A DNA stretch of 39,962 bases, taken from NCBI GenBank assembly GCA_945787635.1, contig CALZIK010000129.1:1-39962 (forward strand). Reading direction: 5' to 3'. Numbering within the stretch: the first letter of the stretch is position 1; each line of letters starts with the position of its first letter. The stretch is from Thermoanaerobaculia bacterium (GTDB lineage: Bacteria; Acidobacteriota; Thermoanaerobaculia; Multivoradales; JAHEKO01). Positions 26,159 to 33,506 of the stretch are shown here, one piece after another. The notes beneath the pieces are model-generated. The model was not told the DNA's origin and did not search any database. It was given only the letters and a program-made list of their open reading frames with translations. The position numbers and the translations under genes are program-made.

Positions 26159-26995
26159 ATGCCCGGTAGCGACATCGTCACGTGGAATGAGTGTCCGATC
26201 TGTCGATCCGACCGCCGGACATCCCTGGTGGAGCATGACTCCCTGGCATTCGTCCGATGCCGGTGCGGGCTCGTCTACAAGAGCCGCGGCGAGTCGCGCT
26301 TCGTCGAAGAGACCGAGCCGACCTGGCATCCGCGCTATGACCGCCGACAGAAACGCCGAGTCACCAAGGCGCGCTGGCAGATTCTCGACGTGCTCAACCA
26401 CGTCGAACCCGGCCCGCTTCTCGATATCGGATGCTCGCTCGGCTACGCGCTCGAGGCCGCTTCCGAGCTGGGCCTCGAAGCCAAGGGCCTGGACCTCAAC
26501 CAGAGCCTCCTCGAACCGTGCCGCAAGCGCGGGTTCGACGTTCAAGTGGGAGACGTCGCGGGACCCTACCCCTTTCCCGATGCCACCTTCAACATCGTGC
26601 TCCTGAAGCACGTCTTCGAGCACACCCCCGATCCGCGGGCCGCGCTGCGCGAGATCCGACGTGTGCTCAAGCCCGGCGGTGGGATGTTCATCGCGGTGCC
26701 CAACGCCGACTATTTCAAGGCGCGGCTCAGGCCCTCGAGCTATTACTTTTTCCAACCCGACTCGGGCGGTCGCTACCACTTCGTCTACTACACGCCGGAA
26801 ACTCTTCAACGCCTGGTGGACGATGAGGGCTTTCGTACCGTGCGCGTTCACCCTCACCTTTGGCACCGCCGGGTCGGTTGGCGGACGCATCTGACCAACC
26901 TGGCGTTGTGCCCCTACCGGGCGCTCGACGGCCGGGTGAGAGGCAGCCTGGGGCTTCTCAAGGAGTTCTGGCTGGTCGCGGTCCGCGAGCCCTGA
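26159..26995 (+). CDS. class I SAM-dependent methyltransferase with N-terminal zinc ribbon
   Basis: A 278-residue protein. N-terminal Cys pairs CPIC (12-15) and RCRCG (near 33-36) form a zinc-ribbon-like knuckle, as in sugar or polyketide C-methyltransferases of the methyltransf_13-type group. Motif I is LLDIGCSLGYALEAA near 89, the acidic residue after strand 2 is in AKGLDLNQS, and motif IV is IVLLKHVFEHTPDP. It then reads RRVLKPGGGMFIAVPN. It transfers methyl from S-adenosylmethionine, with an O-antigen or small-molecule target possible. The ATG at 26159 is 3 bp after the preceding stop. Confidence 0.85.
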   Translation: MPGSDIVTWNECPICRSDRRTSLVEHDSLAFVRCRCGLVYKSRGESRFVEETEPTWHPRYDRRQKRRVTKARWQILDVLNHVEPGPLLDIGCSLGYALEAASELGLEAKGLDLNQSLLEPCRKRGFDVQVGDVAGPYPFPDATFNIVLLKHVFEHTPDPRAALREIRRVLKPGGGMFIAVPNADYFKARLRPSSYYFFQPDSGGRYHFVYYTPETLQRLVDDEGFRTVRVHPHLWHRRVGWRTHLTNLALCPYRALDGRVRGSLGLLKEFWLVAVREP

Positions 26996-27016
26996 TCCAA
27001 CCGACAGAAGCGCCGG

Positions 27017-27361
27017 CTAGCAGTTCCTGCAGCCCTGGCGCAGACTCTCGAGCACCGGCCGCGCTTCCCGGCGCCGCTCTCTGGCAGCCTGCCGCAGGGC
27101 GCGGGCCTGCTCTCTCAGAGCCTCGCGTTCCGGGCTGTCGACGGGCAGAGCGCTGGCCTGGCGCCGTAGGTGCCGCAGCTGGTGGCGGTCCGCCTTGGCC
27201 TGGCTCCGGAACTCTCTGAGCTGCGCCTTCAACGCGTCGCACTCAGTCTGCGGGAGGCATTGCGCCTCCGCCGGGCTACTGGCGGCGAAAAACGTCGCGC
27301 CGCTGAGCAACAGGGCAGCGAGCGCGAGAGGAATGGCGAGTCGATAGCGCGGCTGTTTCAT
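27017..27361 (-). CDS. small secreted coiled-coil protein
   Basis: A 114-residue protein with signal peptide (LALAALLLSGATFFAASSPAEA). The mature part is a single charged helix-rich segment with many Arg, Gln and Ala (LREFRSQAKADRHQLRHLRR), bounded by Cys near both ends (CLPQTEC; CRNC). It may form a disulfide-capped coiled coil in the periplasm. AAAGGAGA precedes the ATG at a good distance. I recognise no named family; superficially it resembles CpxP/Spy-type periplasmic helical proteins but lacks their LTxxQ motif. Confidence 0.65.
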   Translation of the reverse strand: MKQPRYRLAIPLALAALLLSGATFFAASSPAEAQCLPQTECDALKAQLREFRSQAKADRHQLRHLRRQASALPVDSPEREALREQARALRQAARERRREARPVLESLRQGCRNC

Positions 27362-27815
27362 CAGGCTGTCTCCTTTAGTCCGGTTTCCTGTCTCGGAGCC
27401 CCACAGCGGTGCCCTCTACGGGACTAGATGCCAATCGCCTCTTGCCGGTTACAGCTTTGGCCGAGTCCCTCCATCCTACGGATCTCGAGGCTCCGCCATC
27501 GGTCGAGCTCCGGCTCTCCGCTTTGGGTCGAGGTCGTCCCCCGAAACCGAGAAGGATCGCAGTTGGCGCCCGAAACGATCACGGCTCCAGGGCGTCGAGC
27601 GCGGCCTGCGCGGCCGAGCGAACGACCTTCGATCGGTCCTTCCAGCTGCTCTGCCGCGTCTCGCCCGATAGCAGTCTGCTAAGTCCAACCTGGCGGTTCT
27701 TCACCGCTGGACAGACCGGCGACAACCGACAAGGAGCGGCTGTTGCGACCTCTCGAGCGTGGGAATGCGCGATCTGGGAGCGAAGTTCACCAGGTCCATT
27801 CAGGCGGGTCGGCTC
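27362..27815. other. gene-poor stretch with a possible minus-strand gene remnant
   Basis: About 450 bp between the coiled-coil gene and the YdcZ gene hold no convincing gene. On the minus strand, 27579-27704 reads as a 41-codon frame from GTG that ends DRSKVVRSAAQAALDALEP. This resembles the last helices of a HEAT-like or other alpha-helical protein, so it may be the tail of a lost gene. No promoter, tRNA or terminator is evident in the rest. Confidence 0.3.
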
Positions 27816-28253
27816 TTACCGCATCATCAGCCAAGTGCCGGCCACAAGGGTCATCATTCCGAAGCTGCGAGTGACATCGAAAGGGCGCACCTGGGTTCCC
27901 AGAAGGCCGAAGTGATCTACGAGCGCTCCCACCGTGAGTTGAGCGACCACCAGGAGGGTGATGGTCGTACTCACCCCCAGGCGGGGGATCGAGTAGTTGA
28001 TCGAGCTCAATATGGCCACGCCGAGGGTGCCGGCTCCGAGCGCGTACCAGGGCAGCGTTCTCCACTGAGCGATGTTTCCCCCTCCTTGCCCGAGCAGCAA
28101 AGCCGCGGCAAGCAGCGTCCCTCCGACATGAACGATGAACACGCTGGCCATCAGACCAACCCTCTGCCCCATGAAACTCGCGAGAGTCGCCTGCAGGGCG
28201 GCGGCGGCGCCTCCGGAGAACGCGACCAAGAGCTTGAGCGCCATCGAGAACAT
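27816..28253 (-). CDS. YdcZ/DUF606-type DMT transporter
   Basis: A 145-residue membrane protein with five hydrophobic segments, the length of single-repeat YdcZ proteins. It begins MFSMALKLLVAFSGGAAAALQATL and has FIVHVGGTLLAAALLLG and YALGAGTLGVAILSSINYSIPRLG, which are family blocks. These proteins work as paired or dimeric small-solute exporters or importers of unknown substrate. GTG at 28262 is an alternative start; the ATG at 28253 has a purine-rich site ahead. It is transcribed away from the AIR-synthase-like gene, and the shared 185-bp gap suggests joint control. Confidence 0.8.
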   Translation of the reverse strand: MFSMALKLLVAFSGGAAAALQATLASFMGQRVGLMASVFIVHVGGTLLAAALLLGQGGGNIAQWRTLPWYALGAGTLGVAILSSINYSIPRLGVSTTITLLVVAQLTVGALVDHFGLLGTQVRPFDVTRSFGMMTLVAGTWLMMR

Positions 28254-28438
28254 CTGCACCACCTTTCTTGGCTACCACGCGAGATGAACGCGCGTCGGCC
28301 GCCTCTCCTTGGGATCTGGTATCGAAGCCGAAAAGGTAGCACACGAGCCCCAAAACGAAGCCTTAGCCCCCGTTTGTGGTAATCAAGGCACGTACTTCGT
28401 CGGGAAGGCCACTTCTCACAATCAGAGGTCCGCAAATC

Positions 28439-29260
28439 GTGAAGGTGAACTTGGAAGAGGTATTGGCAGGACGCTATTCGCTGGCAAGGCAAAGGCGGGG
28501 TGGGTTTCGATCTCGCCGGGTGAGGGATCTGACTGCACTGGAGCTCGGAAACGGCATCTCCCTCGTCGTCGCCGTCGATTCTGACGGCGGCATCGGTCCG
28601 CGCGAGAACGACGTGGTCAAGGTGAGCGACTATCTACTGGGCCGGTTCGCCATTAGAGTTCCTCTCATGGAGATTCTCTGCTGCGGTGCCCTGCCCCTCG
28701 CCGCGTTCGATATGTTGACGATGTCCATGGAGGACGGAGGGAACGAGATTGTACGCGGCATTCGCGACGAGCTCGCGGAGGCGGGTCTGCCCGAAGACTT
28801 CCCTCTGTCCGGTAGCACCGAAGACAATGTCCCGACGACCATGACCGGAGTGGGAACGACGGTCTTGGGGCTCGTACACGACAACGATTCCCGGCCAGGG
28901 ACATCGCAAGCGGACGACGTGGTGTTGTGCGCCGGGCTCCCGAAATCGGGGCCCGAGGATGAGATCCGACTGGATGACGGAGAGATCGCGCGACAGTCGC
29001 AGGTCAGAACCCTTCTCGGAGTCGACGGTGCCCACGATCTTCTCCCCGTCGGCTCACGCGGGGTCCTGTACGAAGCCGAGGAGATGGGGAAATCGGCGGG
29101 CTTGCGCTTCGTCGAGTCCAGCGAGGCTGCGATCGATCCCACGAAATCGGCCGGCCCCTCCACCTGTGTACTCGTTTCGGCACAAGCGCAGAAGATCGAG
29201 TCGATCGCCGACGCGGTGGCCGTCCCGGTCGCCATCCTGGGTAGGCTTCGGGCGCACTAA
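28439..29260 (+). CDS. AIR synthase-related (PurM/ThiL fold) kinase, alpha-ribazole-kinase-like
   Basis: A 273-residue protein of the PurM/SelD/ThiL ATP-binding fold. The segment DLTALELGNGISLVVAVDSDGGIG, split after the Asp, then NDVVKVSDYLLGRFAIRVPLMEIL and CCGALPLAAFDML follow the pattern of the AIR-synthase-related group that includes the Firmicute alpha-ribazole kinase CblS. GVGTTVLGLVHDND near 160 starts the second half. CblS phosphorylates alpha-ribazole to salvage the lower ligand of cobamides; whether this one does the same is inference. AGAGGT lies 9 nt ahead of the GTG chosen as start; GTG at 28376 and 28445 are alternatives. The ADP-ribosylglycohydrolase gene follows after 30 bp. 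Confidence 0.65.
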   Translation: MKVNLEEVLAGRYSLARQRRGGFRSRRVRDLTALELGNGISLVVAVDSDGGIGPRENDVVKVSDYLLGRFAIRVPLMEILCCGALPLAAFDMLTMSMEDGGNEIVRGIRDELAEAGLPEDFPLSGSTEDNVPTTMTGVGTTVLGLVHDNDSRPGTSQADDVVLCAGLPKSGPEDEIRLDDGEIARQSQVRTLLGVDGAHDLLPVGSRGVLYEAEEMGKSAGLRFVESSEAAIDPTKSAGPSTCVLVSAQAQKIESIADAVAVPVAILGRLRAH

Positions 29261-29290
29261 CGCAAGCGCGAGCCTGCCCGAGTTTCTCGA

Positions 29291-30292
29291 ATGACCAGTT
29301 TGAAAGAGCGCATCCACGGTTGCCTGGCGGGGGTGGCGGCGGGGGACGCAATGGGGATGCCGACCTCTTTGATGAGTCCGGGCTCGATTCGGGAGACGTT
29401 CGGCGGCGACGTGGAAGACTTTCTTCCCGCTCCTGAAGGCCACGTCATTCACGACGGGATGGTGGCGGGCCAGATCACCGACGATACCCAGCAGACACTA
29501 TTGCTTGCCGACTCCATCATCGAGCGGGGAATTGTCGATCCTCGGGACATCGCCGATCGCCTTTTGAAATGGGCAGAGGACATCGGGGCGTTCGACTCCA
29601 TGCTGATGGGCCCCAGCTCCTTGAGGGCTCTTCATTCGATCCGCTCGGGTGCTCCCATAGAGCAATCGGGCGTCGCTGGGGACACGAACGGCGCCACCAT
29701 GCGAATCGCCCCGGTGGGAATCTATGGAAAGGGCGACCTGGAGAAGACCGTGGACGCGGTCGCCGCCGCGTGCATGCCTACCCACTACACGAACATCGCC
29801 ATCGCCGGCGCCAGCGCCGTGGCCATGATCATTGGACGCGGTATTCGAGGTGTGGACGACTTGGATGAGCTGCTCGGGTGCGCCATGCAGGCGGTGGATC
29901 TCGGCATGACAAAGGGAAACACCTGGTTCGGGGCCTCCATCAAGAGCCGCACCGCCTTGGCGCTCGAGATCGCGGGCCGGTCCCGAAACGAGTCCGAGGT
30001 CAGGACGAGCCTATACGAAGCGATCGGCGCCGGAGTGGCGACGACGGAAACGGTGCCGGTCTGTCTGGGAATGCTCAGATTTGCGAATGGACGACCGGTC
30101 GATGCCATTCGCATGGCGGCGAACCTGGGTGGCGACTGCGACACCACCGCGAGCATCGTCGGTGGGATGTGCGGCGCGATCGCCGGTATCGGCGCATTCC
30201 CCAGCCAATGGATAGATACGTTGGAGGAGGTCAACGGCCTTCATTTGGAGAGGTACGCGAGCCAGCTGGCGCAGATGCCCGGGTGGGGTTGA
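29291..30292 (+). CDS. ADP-ribosylglycohydrolase family protein
   Basis: A 333-residue protein of the DraG/ARH family. It begins ERIHGCLAGVAAGDAMGMPTS, then has QITDDTQQTLLLADSI near 59-72 (first metal Asp/Thr set), GDTNGATMRIAPVG near 129 and LGGDCDTTASIVGGMCGAI near 287 (second metal set). All residues that bind the two Mg or Mn ions appear present. Classic members hydrolyse N-glycosidic bonds in ADP-ribosyl groups; other members act on free nucleosides. Pairing with the kinase-like gene and a YdcZ transporter favours a small-molecule ribosyl substrate over protein de-ADP-ribosylation, by inference. Confidence 0.88.
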   Translation: MTSLKERIHGCLAGVAAGDAMGMPTSLMSPGSIRETFGGDVEDFLPAPEGHVIHDGMVAGQITDDTQQTLLLADSIIERGIVDPRDIADRLLKWAEDIGAFDSMLMGPSSLRALHSIRSGAPIEQSGVAGDTNGATMRIAPVGIYGKGDLEKTVDAVAAACMPTHYTNIAIAGASAVAMIIGRGIRGVDDLDELLGCAMQAVDLGMTKGNTWFGASIKSRTALALEIAGRSRNESEVRTSLYEAIGAGVATTETVPVCLGMLRFANGRPVDAIRMAANLGGDCDTTASIVGGMCGAIAGIGAFPSQWIDTLEEVNGLHLERYASQLAQMPGWG

Positions 30293-30486
30293 CAGGGATC
30301 CTGGAGCTAAGCTCGACACCGTAACAGCGCCCAGTACTCAAGTCGCCGTCGAAGCGATCGATCGGCTGGCATCGAACTCCTCTTCTTCCGCAAGGAGACC
30401 ATGGTACGGAGAAAGCAGCACTGCTCGCCTGAATCGGCGCAACACTCAGAACCGCCACCAGCAGAGACTCATGGATAGGAGAACGG

Positions 30487-31035
30487 ATGCTATGCAGAAC
30501 TACCACGATTTACGCGTTGCTGGTCGGCGCACTTCTAGCCGGTTGTCACGACATGGGTGATTTCTCTGCGTTCGATGCGACAACGATCGCGCGTACCGGT
30601 TCGTTCGAACTGGAGATGTCGCCGGAGGAAGCGCTGCCTCTATTTACTGCGCCGGGAGAAAAACTCTGGATTCCTATCTGGGATCCAGTCGTGCTGAACG
30701 GCGACGGGTACGAGAAAGGCTCTGCGTTCGTGACCTCCCATCATGGACACACTACCTATTGGCTCGTCATGGATTACGACACCGACGCCAGACGCGCTCT
30801 CTATGCCCGTGTGACTCCCGACCGTGACATGGGCACCGTTGGGGTATCGATAGAGGCCAACGACGCCGGCGGATCGACGGTCAATGTTGCCTATCAACTA
30901 ACCGCCTTGAGTCCGACTGGCAACGAGAACCTGCAAGAGTCGTTCACCGAGGCGAAATACGCCGAGATGATGGAGGAGTGGCGGAGCATGATCAACGGCA
31001 GTCGAGAGAAGATCGAACACCATTTCGACCGCTGA
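30487..31035 (+). CDS. lipoprotein with SRPBCC (START-like) domain
   Basis: A 182-residue protein. YALLVGALLAGC is a lipobox with Cys at 20, so the product should be lipid-anchored. The rest fits an SRPBCC helix-grip fold: SFELEMSPEEALPLFTAPGEKLWIP is split over the first strand and helix, followed by GSAFVTSHHGHTTYWLVM and a C-terminal long helix (KYAEMMEEWRSMINGSREKI). SRPBCC domains bind hydrophobic ligands. Most are cytosolic, so an exported lipidated one is unusual. It is followed by a broken small gene 22 bp on, likely once its operon partner. Confidence 0.7.
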   Translation: MLCRTTTIYALLVGALLAGCHDMGDFSAFDATTIARTGSFELEMSPEEALPLFTAPGEKLWIPIWDPVVLNGDGYEKGSAFVTSHHGHTTYWLVMDYDTDARRALYARVTPDRDMGTVGVSIEANDAGGSTVNVAYQLTALSPTGNENLQESFTEAKYAEMMEEWRSMINGSREKIEHHFDR

Positions 31036-31057
31036 GCCTGGATCGGAGGTCCCCAGG

Positions 31058-31229
31058 ATGGCAGAGAAGCATAGGATCGAGCGCGTTCAAACCGGGGTGA
31101 AAATCGAGAAGAAACTGCTCAAGGTCCTCAAGGCCTTGGCCGCGTACCTGGACCTTCGACGACCTCAAGCGCGCGTATGGGCTCGATCTCAAGGCCGAGG
31201 ACAGCCACCGACTGATCGAGGACCGGTAG
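31058..31229 (+). pseudogene. small conserved gene broken by internal deletion and frameshift
   Basis: The first frame reads MAEKHRIERVQTGVKIEKK and on to AAYLD (about 32 codons). The text then jumps frame: a second frame from about 31152 reads TFDDLKRAYGLDLKAEDSHR and LIEDR, ending at TAG 31227-31229. As I recall it, the intact family is about 80-90 residues with a middle block between these parts. Here that block is gone and the frame shifted, so the gene is dead. GGAGG precedes the ATG. It follows the SRPBCC lipoprotein gene and ends 72 bp before the first tRNA-Sec fragment. Confidence 0.65.
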
Positions 31230-31300
31230 CCACCCGAGACGTGCTCATGCCGGACTCGAAGCGGCGAGCGGGGGCCAATACTAGCCACGCGCGATTCAAA

Positions 31301-31413
31301 TGGCGGAAGCGCATGGGAATCGAACCCACCCTTGACCGAGCATCCCCGGCCGAACAACGGTTTTGAAGATCGCCGGGATCCAACTGTCGACAACAGTCGG
31401 CAACTCGTAACCA
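31301..31413 (-). repeat. tRNA-Sec 3'-half fragment A joined to conserved 45-nt arm
   Basis: Read on the minus strand, 31301-31368 is the 3' half of a selenocysteine tRNA. It has anticodon loop CTTCAAA (UCA), a long variable arm with stem CCGGG/CTCGG, T-arm GTGGGTTCGATTCCCAT, an 8-nt acceptor strand GCGCTTCC, then GCCA. The 5' half (which should begin GGAAGCGC) is absent. Instead the 45 nt 5' of the loop (31369-31413) match those of the two other copies. Similarity with copy B runs on to about 31510. This looks like an att junction. It leaves 31230-31610 with no intact gene. Confidence 0.75.
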
Positions 31414-31610
31414 TTGATGGAGCCGATGGTTGCGAGCCGCAGCTCGGTTGGGCGCTGTTGGCGAGAGTGGACGGGAGTTGCCGCCTACCGCGGCACCAGT
31501 GCACCACGAGAACCACACCGAGGAGTCCTGAAGGGCTGCGCTACACTTCTGGCCGGTCTCGAGGTACGGCTACATTCCAGCTGGTCTCGTTGGCTTGGAA
31601 TCACCCTGTC

Positions 31611-31901
31611 TCAGCCTCGGCTCGGGTGCAGCTGGCAATGTGGACGAGTCGCGAAGGTCAGGCCGACGGCAAAGAAGTAACCACGGTCGCGGTACTGAGC
31701 TCGACTCTGATCGATGAGCTTCACATAGGCTTCGTTGACGAGCGCCGTGGTGTTTAGCGTCTCTCCAGGCCGGAGCCGTCGAAGCTGGCGGCGAGCAGTA
31801 TTCCGGAGCTCGTCATAGACCTCGGGGAAAACCGCGTTGAGAGCCTCCCCGTGTCCGTGTCGATCGTCCTGTAACCGAGCGGTGACAGCGCTGTCGCCCA
31901 A
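31611..31901 (-). pseudogene. truncated ECF sigma factor (sigma-2 region only)
   Basis: About 96 residues from a TTG with GGGAGAG before it. The text HGEALNAVFPEVYDELRNTARRQ and LRPGETLNTTALVNEAYVKLIDQ matches the N-terminal half of the ECF subfamily found beside Ser/Thr kinases in Acidobacteriota and Planctomycetes. After YRDRGYFFAV the family sequence stops, and the frame runs 17 unrelated codons to a stop. The rest of region 2 and all of region 4 are missing. The product could not bind a -35 element. It is therefore a remnant, cut on the side facing repeat A. Confidence 0.75.
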
Positions 31902-32074
31902 GCTCTCTCCCTTCTGCGCACTCGAAGCCTACCAGCGCGTGATGCTCGACCGCGCCCTCTTGCGTTGTAGAGGGTAACCGTCGGAATCGCCGGAGGTTGC
32001 TGTTCGGGCCGGAAAGAGCCGCGAAAGCTAGTATCGGAGGCCAAGTAGAGGCTCTCGACGGAAGGAGACGGAGA

Positions 32075-33463
32075 ATGAGCTTAGACCCACGCGTCCTCGA
32101 GGCGCTCAAAGGTCGCCATCGCGGGGCCGTGCTGACTCCGGAGGACGCCGGCTACGACGACGCTCGCCAGATCTGGAACGCTCGCTTCGACAAGCGGCCC
32201 GGTGCGATCGCTCGCTGCGACGGGGTCGCCGACGTCATTGCCGCGGTCGATGTCGCTCGCGCGCATGACCTTCTTCTGGCCATCCGCAGCGGCGGCCACG
32301 ACTACGCCGGTAACTCGATGTGCGACGGGGGCCTCGTGATCGATCTCTCAGGGCTCACGGGCATCCGGATCGACCCGGCCCGGCGCCAGGCGCGCGTCGA
32401 GCCCGGCGTGCGGTTGGGAGCGTTCGACCGCGAGGCCCAGGCGTTCGGCCTGGCGATTCCAGGCGGCACGGTCTCGACCGTGGGTGTCGCGGGGCTCGCC
32501 CTCGGCGGCGGCAGCGGCTACCTGTCGCGCAAGTACGGCCTGGCTGCCGACAATCTGATCTCCGCGGACGTCGTCACCGCCGGCGGCGAGTTCCTCGTCG
32601 CCGGTGCCGAAGAGAACTCGGATCTCCTCTGGGGCCTGCGTGGCGGCGGCGGCAACCTCGGCGTCGTGACCTCGTTCGAGTTCAGGCTGCACCCCGTCGG
32701 CCCGGAGATCCTCACCGCACAGATCTTTTACCGCCTCGACGACTCGCCCAGGGTTCTCCGCGCCTACCGGGACTTCATGCTTGGGGCACCCGACGCCCTC
32801 CAGTGCTACGCATTCTTCCTCCGCGTGCCGCCGATCCCCGACTTTCCGGAGGAGCTCCACGGCGAGGTGGTGCTAGATCTCGTGGTGACCTGGGCCGACG
32901 CCCTGGAAGAGGGGGAGCAGGTCATCGCTCCATTGCGTCAGATCGTCGAGCCGGCGCTCGAGATCGTCGCCCCACAGCCCTACGTCACTGCCCAGCAGGC
33001 GTTCGACGCCGGGGTCCCCGCTGGGATGCGCTGGATCTCGCGCGCCAACTCCTTCGAGGCTCTCTCCGACCCAGTGCTCGATACGGCCGTCGACAGGGTC
33101 GCCGACATGCGGGGGCCGTTCACCATGGCGTACTTCTCACCGGAAGGCGGGGGCGCGATCGGACGCGCGGCGCCGGACGCCACGGCCTACGGAGCCCGCG
33201 AGGCCCCCTTCGTCTTTCACGTCCTGGCGGGCTGGGCGGATTCCGGCGAAGACGCCGAGGTCATCGGCTGGGTGGATGACGTCCACGAAGCCATGGCGGC
33301 GCACCGCGTCGACAGTCTCTACGTCAACATCCTGGGCGATGGCGAGGAAGAGCGCGTCCAGTCAGCCTATGGCCGCAACTACCGCCGGCTTGCCGAGCTG
33401 AAGAAAAAGTACGACCCGGGGAACCTGTTCCGCGTCAATCACAATGTCAAACCGGCAGCCTGA
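32075..33463 (+). CDS. FAD-linked oxidase with BBE domain (VAO/PCMH family)
   Basis: A 462-residue flavoprotein. AIRSGGHDYAGNSMCDGG near 70 holds the His that usually carries the 8-alpha-histidyl FAD bond. PGGTVSTVGVAGLALGGGSG near 130 is the FAD loop; the position that is Cys in bicovalent enzymes is Val, so attachment should be through His only. The C-terminal BBE motif is YGRNYRRLAELKKKYDPGNLF followed by RVNHNV. Relatives oxidise sugars, alkaloids or polyketides with O2. A strong GGAAGGAGA site precedes the ATG at 32075. It lies alone on this strand between a sigma remnant and a kinase and is probably cargo of the cassette. Nothing here sets the substrate. Confidence 0.88.
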   Translation: MSLDPRVLEALKGRHRGAVLTPEDAGYDDARQIWNARFDKRPGAIARCDGVADVIAAVDVARAHDLLLAIRSGGHDYAGNSMCDGGLVIDLSGLTGIRIDPARRQARVEPGVRLGAFDREAQAFGLAIPGGTVSTVGVAGLALGGGSGYLSRKYGLAADNLISADVVTAGGEFLVAGAEENSDLLWGLRGGGGNLGVVTSFEFRLHPVGPEILTAQIFYRLDDSPRVLRAYRDFMLGAPDALQCYAFFLRVPPIPDFPEELHGEVVLDLVVTWADALEEGEQVIAPLRQIVEPALEIVAPQPYVTAQQAFDAGVPAGMRWISRANSFEALSDPVLDTAVDRVADMRGPFTMAYFSPEGGGAIGRAAPDATAYGAREAPFVFHVLAGWADSGEDAEVIGWVDDVHEAMAAHRVDSLYVNILGDGEEERVQSAYGRNYRRLAELKKKYDPGNLFRVNHNVKPAA

Positions 33464-33506
33464 CGGGCAGCCGGATTGGCCAGACCTGACGAAATCAGGG
33501 TTCAGG

